Shown one piece after another: positions 8,078 through 17,101 of a stretch of DNA of 64,000 bases. Position numbers and translations under genes: made by a program. This DNA comes from Cupriavidus phytohabitans. Lineage in GTDB: Bacteria > Pseudomonadota > Gammaproteobacteria > Burkholderiales > Burkholderiaceae. Below the pieces are notes generated by a model that saw only the letters and a list, made by a program, of their open reading frames with translations, had not been told where the DNA came from and searched no databases. The stretch lies in the NCBI RefSeq assembly GCF_000426345.1, contig NZ_AUFE01000016.1, positions 1 through 64,000 of the forward strand, given 5' to 3'. Position 1 is the stretch's first letter. Every line of letters starts with the position of its first letter.

Positions 8078-8524
8078 ATGGAGCACACACTGACGATCGG
8101 GAAGCTGGCCAGGGCGGCCGGTGTTGGCGTGGAGACAGTACGCTACTACCATCGGTGCGGGCTGCTGCCGGTGCCCGAGCGCGCCCATGGCGCCATTCGC
8201 CAGTATTCGCAACAGAGCCTGCAGCGGCTGCATTTCATCCGCCAGGCCCAATCACTCGGGTTCACGCTGGATGAAGTCCGGGTACTGCTGCAGCAGAACC
8301 ACGGCCAGTGCAGCACGGCTCGCGCACTGGCCGAGCGCAAGCTCGGCCTGGTGGAGGAAAGGCTGCGGAACCTGCGGCGGATGCGCGCGGAACTGAAGAA
8401 CCTGATCGGTCAATGCCACGCCAACGGCAACGAGGAGTATTGCCCCTTGATCGACACGCTGGCTGCGAACATCGATTCAGATCAGGCCTGCCATGCCGCG
8501 GCCTTGCCGGCCGACTTGCCATAG
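8078..8524 (+). CDS. MerR-family thiol-metal regulator (mercury MerR type)
   Basis: 148-residue regulator. The N-terminal winged helix (TIGKLARAAGVGVETVRYYHRCGLL) is followed by a dimerisation helix and a metal loop. Cys78, Cys113 and Cys122 are present with the same 35 and 9 residue offsets as the Hg(II)-binding triad of Tn501/Tn21 MerR, including the QCHANGNEEYCPLI segment. It is divergent from the DUF2188 gene and overlaps its operator. No merT, merP or merA is found in the window, so the inducer could be mercury or another soft metal. The GGAG site lies inside the operator dyad. Converges with the aceE-like gene, overlapping its end by 43 bases. Confidence 0.88.
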   Translation: MEHTLTIGKLARAAGVGVETVRYYHRCGLLPVPERAHGAIRQYSQQSLQRLHFIRQAQSLGFTLDEVRVLLQQNHGQCSTARALAERKLGLVEERLRNLRRMRAELKNLIGQCHANGNEEYCPLIDTLAANIDSDQACHAAALPADLP

Positions 8525-11185
8525 CGTTCCCGCGCCGCGCGCACCACATCGGGCGAAAGCTTGCCGTCATCGGCCAGCGCCCGCAGCGCCGCGACCACGA
8601 CGGAATACCGGTCTACCTCGAAGAACGCGCGCAAGGCCTGGCGCGTGTCGCTGCGGCCAAAGCCATCGGTGCCCAGCGTCACGTAGCGCCCCGGCACGCA
8701 CGCGCGGATCAGCTCCGGCACCGCGCGCACATAGTCGGTGGCGGCGATCACCGGGCCGTCCGATCCGTCCAGCACCGTCTCGACATACGAGCGGGCATGT
8801 TCGTCGTTCAAGCGGTTGCTGCGTTCCACGGCGATCGCGTCGCGCTGCAGTTCGGTAAAGCTGGTGACGCTCCACACCTGCGCCACCACGCCCCAGTCGT
8901 CTTCGAGCAGGCGCGCGGCGGCGATCACCTCGGGCAGGATGGCGCCCGCGCCGAGCAGGTTGACCTGGCTGGCATCGCGCCGGTGCGGCATGAGCGAATA
9001 CATGCCCTTCAGGATGCCGTCGCGCGCGGCCTCGGCCGGCTGCGGCATCGACGGCTGCGCATAGTTCTCGTTGCCGACGGTGACGTAGTAGAAGACGTCG
9101 CGCTGCTGCTCGCCCATCTCGCGCATGCCATGCTCCACGATCACCGCCACTTCATAGGCAAAGGCGGGATCCCACGCGCGGCAGTTGGGGATGGTCGACG
9201 CGGCCAGGTGGCTGGTGCCGTCCTGGTGCTGCAGCCCCTCGCCGCCGAGCGTGGTCTTGCCCGAGGTGGCGCCGATCAGGAAGCCGCGGGCGCTGGTCGG
9301 CCGCGGCCCAGATCAGGTCGCCGATGCGCTGGAAGCCGAACATCGAGTAGTAGATGTAGAACGGCAGCATCGGCAGGTCGTGCACGCTGTACGCGGTGGC
9401 CGCGGCGATCCATGACGAGATCGCGCCGGCTTCCGAGATGCCTTCTTCCAGGATCTGCCCGCCGGTGGATTCGCGGTAGTACAGCATCGAACCCAGGTCT
9501 TCCGGCTCATAGCGCTGGCCCAGCGGCGAATAGATGCCGACCTGCCGGAACAGGTTGGCCATGCCGAAGGTGCGCGCCTCGTCAGCGACCACCGGCACGA
9601 TGCGCGGTCCCAGCGCGGGGTCCTTGAGCAGGCTGCCGAGCATGCGCACCACGGCCATGGTGGTCGACATCTCCTTGCCGTCCGCGGCCAGCGCGAAGCT
9701 GGCCCACTGGCCGGACGGCGGCACCGTGAGCGCGGTGGTCGCGGCCTGCCGGCGCCGCGGCAGGTAGCCGCCAAGCGCGGCCCGGCGTGCGTGCAGGTAG
9801 CGCATCTCCGGGCTGTCGTCGGCGGGTTTGTAGAAGCGCAGGTTGGCGACGTCGTCGTCCGACAGCGGCAGCTGGAAGCGGTCGCGGAACGCCTTCAGGT
9901 CTTCCAGTTCCAGCTTCTTCTGCTGGTGCGTGGTCATGCGGCCCTGGCCCACCGTGCCCATGCCGAAGCCCTTCATGGTCTTGGCCAGGATTACGGTCGG
10001 TTGGCCGCGGTGGTCCATGGCGCGCGCGTAGGCGGCGTGCAGCTTGCGCAGGTCGTGGCCGCCGCGGCGCAGGCGGTCGATGTCGTCGTTGCTCAGGTGC
10101 GCGGCGAGGGCGGCGAGCTCGGGGTTCTGCTGGAAGAAGTGCTCGCGGTTGTAGGCGCCGTCGTTGGCGGAGAAGGTCTGGAACTGGCCGTCGACGGTCT
10201 GCGCGAAGGCCCGCACCAGCGCGCCGGAGCGGTCGCGCGCGAACAGCTCGTCCCAGTCCGAGCCCCACAGCACCTTGATCACGTTCCAGCCGGCGCCGGC
10301 AAACAGCGCTTCGAGTTCATCGACGATGCGGCCGTTGCCGCGCACCGGGCCGTCGAGCCGCTGCAGGTTGCAGTTGATGACGAACACCAGGTTGTCGAGC
10401 TGCTCGCGTGCGGCCAGCGACAAGGCGCCGATCGATTCGGGCTCGTCCATCTCGCCATCGCCGAAGAAGCCCCAGACCTTGCGCGACGACGCCGGCTGCA
10501 GCCCGCGGTTCTGCAGGTAGCGCATGAAGCGCGCCTGGTAGATCGAATTGATGGGGCCGATGCCCATCGAGCCGGTCGGGAACTGCCAGAAGTCCGGCAT
10601 CAGCCAGGGATGCGGGTAGGAGCACAGTCCCGGTCCGGCGATCTCGCGCCGGTAGTGCTGCAGGTGGGTTTCGTCGAGGAAGCCTTCCAGGTAGGCGCGG
10701 GCATAGACGCCGGGCGCGGAGTGCGGCTGGAAATAGACGAGGTCTCCGCCCTGTTCTGCGCTGCTGTCGGCGCGGAAGAAGTGGTTGAATCCGACTTCGA
10801 ACAGGTCGGCCGCCGAGGCATAGCTGGCGATATGCCCGCCCAGTTCGCCATAGGCGCGGTTGGCGCGCACCACCATGGCCAGCGCATTCCAGCGCAGCGC
10901 GGCGCCCAGCCGGGCCTCAATCTCGAGGTCGCCGGGGTAGGGCGGCTGCGCCTGCACGGGAATCGTATTCACATAGGCGCTCGGGCCGGCGCCGGGCGGC
11001 GGCAGGCCCTGCGCCGCGGCATGCGAGGCCAGGCGCCGCAGCAGGAAGCTGGCGCGCGTGCTGCCGGCGTGCGCCAGCACGCCTTCGAGCGCGTCCAGCC
11101 ATTCGCGCGTTTCCTGGGGATCGCTGTCTTCGCTGGCCGAAGGCAGCGCGAGCATCGATTGCACACCGTTTGCCAGGTTAGTCAT
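8482..11185 (-). pseudogene. aceE: Pyruvate dehydrogenase E1 (AceE/MdeB type), frameshifted
   Basis: Homodimeric thiamine-diphosphate 2-oxoacid dehydrogenase E1, about 900 residues if repaired. ATG 11185 has AGGAG upstream. The thiamine motif GDGE...(N)CNLQ is at about residues 242-275. Near 9284-9295 the frame shifts: DQRARGFLIG is expected, but the text reads DQRPRLPD and stops at 9152. The correct continuation (GTSHLAAS..., EVAVIVEHGMREMGEQQ, down to KSAGKAAAWQA) lies in another frame to 8482. A GC dinucleotide appears missing from a GC run. It may be a true mutation or a sequencing error. The divergent Lrp-type gene recalls the Pseudomonas mdeB-mdeR arrangement, so 2-oxobutyrate is a possible substrate. 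Confidence 0.85.
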
Positions 11186-11357
11186 GGCACCGCTCCTGTC
11201 CGTATTGCTTGTCTGTGGCGGCGCGCCCGCCAAAGCCCGCCGATGCCAACAAGGTTACGCCTGGAGTCGCGGAGAATGTGTCTGAATTGCCTTGCCTGAA
11301 CCACCTATTGCAGTATAAAAATTCTCAATAAACGCCAGAATCCGGAATTGTTACATC

Positions 11358-11876
11358 ATGAACGAAACCTCGCTCAGGCTCGATCGCATCGATATCGCCA
11401 TCCTCAACCAGCTGCAGCAGAACGCCCGCATCACCAATGCCGAGCTGGCGCGCGCCGTGAACCTGTCGCCGACGCCTTGCTTCAACCGCGTCAAGGCGCT
11501 GGAGAAAATGGGACTGATCAAGCAGCAGGTCACATTGCTCAATGCCGAGGCGCTGGGCCTGCGCATCAATGTGTTTATCCAGGTCAGCCTGGAAAAGCAG
11601 GTGGAAGACGCGCTGCGCCGTTTCGAGGCGGCGATCGACAAGCGTCCGGAAGTGATGGAGTGCTACCTGATGACGGGCGATGCGGACTACCTGCTGCGCG
11701 TGGTCGTGCCCAGCATGCAGAGCCTGGAGCGCTTTATCCTGGAGCAGCTGACCAAGATCCCGGGGGTGTCCAATATCCGGTCGAGCTTCGCGCTGAAGCA
11801 GGTGCGATACCGCACGGCCCTGCCGCTGCCCGCGGCAGGACTGACCCTGAGCGTGGCGGAAGAAGAGGGCGAATAG
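11358..11876 (+). CDS. Lrp/AsnC-family transcriptional regulator
   Basis: 172-residue regulator: N-terminal helix-turn-helix ([44 protein letters not shown]) and a C-terminal RAM ligand domain ([18 protein letters not shown]). Divergent from the E1 dehydrogenase gene across an AT-rich 172-base gap (TATTGCAGTATAAAAATTC near 11306), where it probably binds. Lrp-type regulators of this kind sense amino acids; methionine or branched-chain control of the E1 gene is a reasonable guess by analogy to MdeR and BkdR. Confidence 0.88.
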   Translation: MNETSLRLDRIDIAILNQLQQNARITNAELARAVNLSPTPCFNRVKALEKMGLIKQQVTLLNAEALGLRINVFIQVSLEKQVEDALRRFEAAIDKRPEVMECYLMTGDADYLLRVVVPSMQSLERFILEQLTKIPGVSNIRSSFALKQVRYRTALPLPAAGLTLSVAEEEGE

Positions 11877-11887
11877 CCTTGCGCAGG

Positions 11888-12811
11888 CTAGGGCGCGCCA
11901 CGCTCCTCGTTGCCGCCATCCACCGCGAATTCCGACAACGCCACTTCGCGGAAATGCCGCACCACCGGGCTGTCGTGCGCCGGCAGCCAGGTGAGCGCCA
12001 GGCCGATACCGGCACTGTCCGGATAGCCCGCCAGGTCGCGGATCACCATGCGGTCGTTGGCGAAGCGCTGCATGATCGACGGCACCAGCGCCACGCCCAG
12101 CCCGCTCTCCACCAGCGCCAGCACGGTCTGCACCTGCGTGGCCTCCTGCGTGACGCGCGGCTGGAAGCCGGCCGTCTGGCATGCCGACAGCGCGGCGCTG
12201 CGCAGGCCAGAGGCTTCGCTTTGCTCGTACATGACAAAGCGCTCCTGCGCCAGATCGGCCAGCGTCAGCGACGGCTTGCCCGCCAGCGGATGGCTGCGCG
12301 GCAGGGCAGCGACAAAGCGGTCGCGCTCCAGCAGCGCCAGCGCGGTATTGCCCGGCGTCAGCAGGGGCGTGCGCACCAGGCCCACGTCCAGCGCCTCGTC
12401 TTCCAGCCATTGCATGATGCGGGTCGAGGTCGCTTCGCGCAGCACCAGTTCGACACCGGGATATTCATTGCGGAAGCGCGTCACCAGCCGAGGCAGCAGG
12501 TGCGAGGTCGTGGTGCCGACAAAACCCACTCGCAAGGTGCCGGCCATGCCGCTGCTGGCCGATTGCACCAGCTCGCTGAACTGGCCGGCATGGAACAGGA
12601 TGCGCCGGGCCTCGGCCAGCGCGGCGCGGCCGGTCTCGGTCAGCGTGACGCCGCGCGGCTCGCGCACGAACAGGGTGGCGTCCAGCTCGGACTCGAGCTT
12701 CTGGATCGAGACCGTCAGCGCGGGCTGGGCGATATGCAGGCGTTCTGCCGCGCGGCGGAAATTGAGGGTCTCGGCCAGCACGACGAAGTGCCGGATGCGG
12801 CGCAGTTCCAT
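11888..12811 (-). CDS. LysR-family transcriptional regulator
   Basis: 307-residue LysR protein. ATG 12811 begins the canonical MELRRIRHFVVLAETLNFRRAA helix-turn-helix; longer in-frame starts lack homology. The effector domain has GMAGTLRVGFVGTTTSHLLP, typical of BenM/CatM-like proteins. It is divergent from the MaoC/thiolase/OB-fold operon and probably controls it from the dyad at 12888-12904. Confidence 0.88.
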   Translation of the reverse strand: MELRRIRHFVVLAETLNFRRAAERLHIAQPALTVSIQKLESELDATLFVREPRGVTLTETGRAALAEARRILFHAGQFSELVQSASSGMAGTLRVGFVGTTTSHLLPRLVTRFRNEYPGVELVLREATSTRIMQWLEDEALDVGLVRTPLLTPGNTALALLERDRFVAALPRSHPLAGKPSLTLADLAQERFVMYEQSEASGLRSAALSACQTAGFQPRVTQEATQVQTVLALVESGLGVALVPSIMQRFANDRMVIRDLAGYPDSAGIGLALTWLPAHDSPVVRHFREVALSEFAVDGGNEERGAP

Positions 12812-12887
12812 GGGGTCAGTGGGGATGCGGGAGCCACATCTTAGTGCGCGGGGCGTCCCCCGGGCAACCGCGCGCACCAGGTGGGCC

Positions 12888-12904
12888 GATAAACGCTGCT
12901 TATC
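12888..12904. promoter_or_regulatory. Candidate LysR operator
   Basis: GATAA-N7-TTATC is a perfect 17-base dyad containing the T-N11-A core expected of LysR recognition sites. It lies in the gap between the divergent lysR and maoC-like genes, 77 bases from the lysR start. Confidence 0.55.
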
Positions 12905-13082
12905 AATCGAGCGGGAAACGATATTGGACGCTGCTTCGGTGCCGTCGCTACACTCGACCGCAAGCTGCGGTACAGCATCAGGATTCAGTACCAAGGAACG
13001 TAATGGACACAGCCGACCGCCTGGACCGATCGCGCCAATAGCGCCGATCGCGCCCGGCGAGACCTGGACCGACAGGAGCCTC

Positions 13083-13541
13083 ATGCACAGCATTGCATCG
13101 CTCGACGACCTGCGCGCGCTTTGCGCCGCGCCGGCCGCGGTGAGCGAGTATTTCCCCATCGGGCAGTCCGCCATCGATACCTTTGCCGAGCTGACCCATG
13201 ACCGGCAGTGGATCTACGTGGACCCCGAGCGCGCCGCGGCGGATTCGCCATACGGCTGCACGGTCGCGCACGCCTTCCTGATCCTGTCGATGGTGTCGGC
13301 GGCGTTCGGGCAGTGCTTTGCCTTCCCGGGCCGCAAGCTGGCGCTGAACTATGGCTTCGACCGGCTGCGCTTTACCGGCCCGGTGCCGGCCGGCGCGCGC
13401 GTGCGCGGCGCGTTCACGCTGCAGCAGCTCGACGATGTCCGCCCCGGCGAAGTGCGCTGTCACTGGAAAGTCGAGATGCAGGTCGAGGGCAGCGAGCGGC
13501 CGGCCATGGTGGCGACCTGGCTGGTGCTGATGCGTTTCTGA
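13083..13541 (+). CDS. MaoC-like hot-dog dehydratase
   Basis: 152-residue hot-dog-fold protein. ATG 13083 has AGGAG upstream. It shows ITFAEL-type features (IDTFAELTHDRQWIYVDPERA), then SPYGCTVAHAFLILSM carrying the catalytic-type Asp/His region, and FTGPVPAGARVRG. Family members hydrate enoyl-CoA or act as NodN-like accessory proteins. It is followed 38 bases later by an SCP-x thiolase, then an OB-fold protein, a common trio in CoA-ester degradation. The substrate is not evident. Confidence 0.85.
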   Translation: MHSIASLDDLRALCAAPAAVSEYFPIGQSAIDTFAELTHDRQWIYVDPERAAADSPYGCTVAHAFLILSMVSAAFGQCFAFPGRKLALNYGFDRLRFTGPVPAGARVRGAFTLQQLDDVRPGEVRCHWKVEMQVEGSERPAMVATWLVLMRF

Positions 13542-13579
13542 ACTTACCCAATATCCATCCCAAGCAGGACGAGACTCCC

Positions 13580-14746
13580 ATGAGCATCAAAGGCAAGGCA
13601 TATATCGTCGGGGCCTACGAGCACCCGACCCGCAAGGCGCCGGACAAGTCGGTGGCGCAGCTGCACGCGGAATCCGCGCGCGGCGCGCTGGCCGACGCCG
13701 GCCTGACCCTGGCGGACGTCGACGGCTATTTCTGCGCCGGCGATGCGCCGGGGCTGGGCGCCACCAACATGATCGACTACCTGGGCCTGAAGGTGCGCCA
13801 TGTGGACTCCACCGACACCGGCGGCTCCGCCTACCTGGTGCATGTCTCGCACGCCGCGCAGGCCATTGCCGCCGGCAAGTGCAACGTGGCGCTGATCACG
13901 CTGGCGGGCCGGCCGCGCTCGGAAGGCTCGACCGGCACGCAGGCGCGCAACTGGGGCGCCAACCTGCCGGACGCGCCGTTCGAGGCGCCGTTCAATCCCG
14001 TCACCGTCAACCTGTACGCGATGGTGGCCATGCGCCATATGTACGAGTACGGCACCACGCCCGAGCAGCTGGCATGGGTCAAGGTGGCCGCGTCGCACCA
14101 CGCGCAGCACAACCCGCATGCGATGCTGCGCAACGTGGTCACGGTGGAAGAGGTGCTGAACTCGCCCTTGATCGCCGACCCGCTGCACAAGCTCGACTGC
14201 TGCGTGGTGTCCGACGGCGGCGGCGCGCTGATCGTGGCGCGTCCCGAGATCGCGGCCACGCTCAAGCGTCCGAAGGTGAAGATCGTGGGTGCCGGCGAGT
14301 ACGTCAAGGGCCAGCTGGGCGGCGAAGTCGACCTGAGCTGGTCGGGCGCGAAGTTCTCGGGCGCGGCCGCGTTCGCGGAAGCGGGCGTGACCCCGGCCGA
14401 TATCAAGTACGCCTCGATCTACGACAGCTTCACCATCACAGTGCTGATGCAGCTGGAAGACCTGGGCTTCTGCAAGAAGGGCGAAGGCGGCAAGTTCGTG
14501 GCCGACGGCAACCTGATCTCGGGCGTCGGCAAGCTGCCGTTCAATACCGATGGCGGCGGCCTGTGCAACAACCACCCGGCCAACCGCGGCGGCATCACCA
14601 AGGTGATCGAGGCCGTGCGCCAGCTGCGCGGCGAGGCGCATCCGGCGGTGCAGGTGAAGAACTGCGACCTGGCGCTGGCGCAAGGCACTGGCGGCTACCT
14701 GGGCTCGCGCCACGGCAGCGCCACCCTGATCCTCGAGCGTGAATGA
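13580..14746 (+). CDS. SCP-x type thiolase family protein
   Basis: 388-residue thiolase-fold protein of the lipid-transfer/SCP-x branch. It has KAYIVGAYEHPTRKAPD at the start, DGYFCAGDAPG, SGGSAYLVHVSHAA-like residues (DTGGSAYLVHV), and near the C-terminus IYDSFTITVLMQLEDLG and CNNHPANRGG. These proteins pair with a small DUF35 OB-fold protein to cleave beta-ketoacyl-CoA or perform retro-aldol cleavage. The neighbour at 14771 supplies that partner. Ribosome site AGGA upstream of ATG 13580. Confidence 0.87.
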   Translation: MSIKGKAYIVGAYEHPTRKAPDKSVAQLHAESARGALADAGLTLADVDGYFCAGDAPGLGATNMIDYLGLKVRHVDSTDTGGSAYLVHVSHAAQAIAAGKCNVALITLAGRPRSEGSTGTQARNWGANLPDAPFEAPFNPVTVNLYAMVAMRHMYEYGTTPEQLAWVKVAASHHAQHNPHAMLRNVVTVEEVLNSPLIADPLHKLDCCVVSDGGGALIVARPEIAATLKRPKVKIVGAGEYVKGQLGGEVDLSWSGAKFSGAAAFAEAGVTPADIKYASIYDSFTITVLMQLEDLGFCKKGEGGKFVADGNLISGVGKLPFNTDGGGLCNNHPANRGGITKVIEAVRQLRGEAHPAVQVKNCDLALAQGTGGYLGSRHGSATLILERE

Positions 14747-14770
14747 TGAACGATCGCCGGAGCAACTGAC

Positions 14771-15169
14771 ATGACGACCCCACACACTCCCATGGCCTAC
14801 AAGGCCCCGGACGAACAGCCCGACAACATCGAATTCTGGCAGGCCGCGCGCGAAGGCCGGCTGCTGGTCAAGCACTGCCAGTCATGCGGCAAGACGCACT
14901 GGTATCCGCGCACGCTGTGCCCGTTCTGCATGGGCGATACGGTCTGGAAGACCGCCAGCGGCCGCGGCACCATCTACTCGTACAGCGTCACGCGCAAGGC
15001 TGGCCCGCAGGCATACTGCATCGCCTACGTGAAGCTGGACGAGGGCGTGACCATGATGACCCACATCGTCGATTGCGATCTCGATGAGGTGCGCATCGGG
15101 CAGAAGGTGAAGGTCAAGTTCGCGCCCAGCGTGGACGGGGCGCCGGTGCCGGTGTTTGCGCCGGCTTGA
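14771..15169 (+). CDS. Zinc-ribbon OB-fold (DUF35) protein
   Basis: 132-residue partner of the preceding thiolase. The rubredoxin-like zinc ribbon is Cys36-x2-Cys39 and Cys50-x2-Cys53 (HCQSCG, LCPFC), followed by an OB fold (GRGTIYSYSVTRKAG, GQKVKVKFAPS). GGAG precedes ATG 14771; Met8 is an alternative start. These subunits bind acyl-CoA and form a tight complex with the thiolase. Last gene of the operon; the repeat hairpin at 15211 follows. Confidence 0.88.
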   Translation: MTTPHTPMAYKAPDEQPDNIEFWQAAREGRLLVKHCQSCGKTHWYPRTLCPFCMGDTVWKTASGRGTIYSYSVTRKAGPQAYCIAYVKLDEGVTMMTHIVDCDLDEVRIGQKVKVKFAPSVDGAPVPVFAPA

Positions 15170-15210
15170 AGGTGATGCCAGACGACGCATGCAACGTGCG
15201 CCGCTGGTTT

Positions 15211-15243
15211 GCTCCCCTCTCCCACTTCGCGGGAGAGGGGAGC
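15211..15243. repeat. Dispersed palindromic repeat (CCCTCTCCC type), copy 1
   Basis: GCTCCCCTCTCCC and GGGAGAGGGGAGC form a perfect 13-bp stem around a 7-base loop (ACTTCGC), preceded by GGTTT. Related copies lie at 23996, 28061 and 42728-42853, always between genes and usually just after a stop codon. It may act as a transcript-end hairpin. Confidence 0.75.
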
Positions 15244-15310
15244 GTTCACAAGGGGCGGTAGTTCTGGTTTGAAATCCCGCTGTCGTCACCCTGCATTTGC
15301 AGCCAGCCGC

Positions 15311-16575
15311 TCAGGCCCTCCCTAGCGCCATCCCACCTGGCACCGCCACCTTCTGCGCTTCCAGCGCCTGCGCCACCACCCCGGCCACCATATCCGCCGT
15401 CACCGCGGACAGCGTCCAGCCCAGGTGTCCATGCCCGGTGTTGTAGAAGATGCAGCGCGCCCGCCCGCGGCCAACGCGCGGCAGCATGTCGGGCAGCATC
15501 GGACGCAGCCCCGCCCACGGCACCACGCTGCGCGTGCTGACGCCGGGGAAGCACTGCTGCACCCATTCCACCAGCGGCCGGATGCGGTCGGCGCGGATGT
15601 CGCGGTTGAAGCCGTTGAACTCAGCGGTGCCGGCCACACGGAAGCGGTCGTCGCCGAGGCGGCTGGTGACCAGCTTGGTTTCGTCGTCGAGCAGGCTGAC
15701 GGTCGGCGCAGCGGCGCGGCTGGCGGCGTCGTTCAGGTTGACGGTGATGGAATAGCCTTTGACCGGATAGATGTTGACACGGTCGCCCAGCCCGGCGGCC
15801 AGCGCGCGGCTGGCGGTGCCGGCGCAGATCACCGCGCCGTCGAAGGTCGAGGTGGTGCTGTGCGCGCCTTCCTGCACGGTGACGCTGGCGCTGTGGCCAT
15901 CGGTGGTGACATTGCGCACGTCCTCGCCGTAGCGGCAGCGCACGCCCATGCGCTCGATGGCGGCGGCCAGGCCGCTGGTGAACTTGTGGATGTCGCCGGT
16001 CGAATCGCTTTCGGTGAAATAGCCGCCGTAGTACGTGCCGGCCAGCGTCGGCTCGATCGCGCGCATTTCCGCCGGCGTGACCGCGCGGCGCTCCAGCCCG
16101 CCCTGTGCCAGCAGGGCCGAGACGCGGCCCGCGTGCTCGAAGCCGGCCTTGTCGCGGTAGATATGCAGGATGCCTTCGCGCTTGTGGTCGAAGTCGATGC
16201 CTTCCTGCGCGGCCCACGCGAACAGGTGCTCGCGCGCCGCGATGGCAGGCGCGCCGTTTCGATGGTGTTGCGGCGGTAGTGCGGGATCGAGGCGATGAAC
16301 TCGGCGAACCAGCTCAGCTTGTGCCAGCTCGGGCGCGGGTTGACCAGCAGCGGCGCATCGCTGCGCAGCATCCACTTCAGGCCCTTGAGGATGGTGGACC
16401 AGTGCGTCCAGACCTCGGCGTTGGAGGCGGAAAGCTGCCCGCCATTGGCGAACGAGGTTTCCATCGCGGCGTAGCGGTGGCGCTCGAACAGGGTGACGGA
16501 GAATCCGCGCCGGGCGAGCGCGTAGGCAGTGGTGACACCGGTGATGCCACCGCCGATGACGGCGATTGTCTTCAT
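15311..16575 (-). pseudogene. dadA: DadA-like FAD D-amino-acid dehydrogenase, frameshifted
   Basis: About 421 residues if repaired. The N-terminus is an FAD Rossmann motif (MKTIAVIGGGITGVTTAYALARR), then FANGGQLSASNAEVW typical of DadA. The frame breaks near 16244-16249: after NTIETARL the expected AIAAREHLFAW continues one frame over, consistent with loss of one G in CTGGCC. The second frame is coherent to the C-terminus (GYSITVNLND, SRLGDDRFRVAGTAEF, GHGHLGWTLS). It lies 60 bases downstream of a tandem glycine riboswitch, suggesting glycine-induced expression and a role in glycine or small D-amino-acid oxidation. A sequencing error is possible. Confidence 0.85.
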
Positions 16576-16635
16576 GATCTGGCAGTCCAGAAACGTCGGA
16601 GTTGGAGCCCGCACGCGACATGCGTAGCGGACGCC

Positions 16636-16845
16636 CCCTCTGTTCCTGACCTGAGAGATTCACGACAATCGCCGCTTGTACGGGGGGCGAGGGCCGCTTG
16701 CTCCTTCGGTATGCCGGCTGACGATGGCGGCATTCTTCAGAGTGCTGTGACGCGTGATACCGGTCCTTCTGCCTGAGAGTTTCCGGGGCGGTTGCTCCTT
16801 CGGCGCTGTCCGCGGCGGCTGCCGCCGGACCAGTCTCTCCCAGCA
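16636..16845 (-). promoter_or_regulatory. Tandem glycine riboswitch
   Basis: On the minus strand two glycine aptamers follow each other. The first (about 16845-16757) shows GCTGGGAGAG, CGCCGAAGGAGCAA and AAACTCTCAGGCAGAAGGAC. The second (about 16745-16636) shows CCGAAGGAGCAAGC, AATCTCTCAGGTCAGGAAC and ACAGAGGGG. These are the conserved cores of the class. The tandem pair lies upstream of the DadA-like gene, so glycine should switch that gene on. No clear intrinsic terminator was seen in the 60-base linker, so control may act on translation. Confidence 0.93.
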
Positions 16846-17101
16846 TCACGTTGGCGTGTGAGCCAATCCGGGCAAATCTAGAGATAAAGCCCCCGTGTGG
16901 ATATGCGGGTAAACGTGGATGGAGCTTCAGGCACTCGCCTGGGTCGGCCGCCTTGTTTCCGCACCGGCGCGGCGCTATGTCGCACTGCGTCAAACCGTCC
17001 CGGCACCTAGAATGTCAGCACTCGCTACGCGGAGGAAGTGCGCCACGAGCCGGATACGGCGCACCAGACGGGCGAGCCAGAAGAACAGAAAAGGCATTCC
17101 A

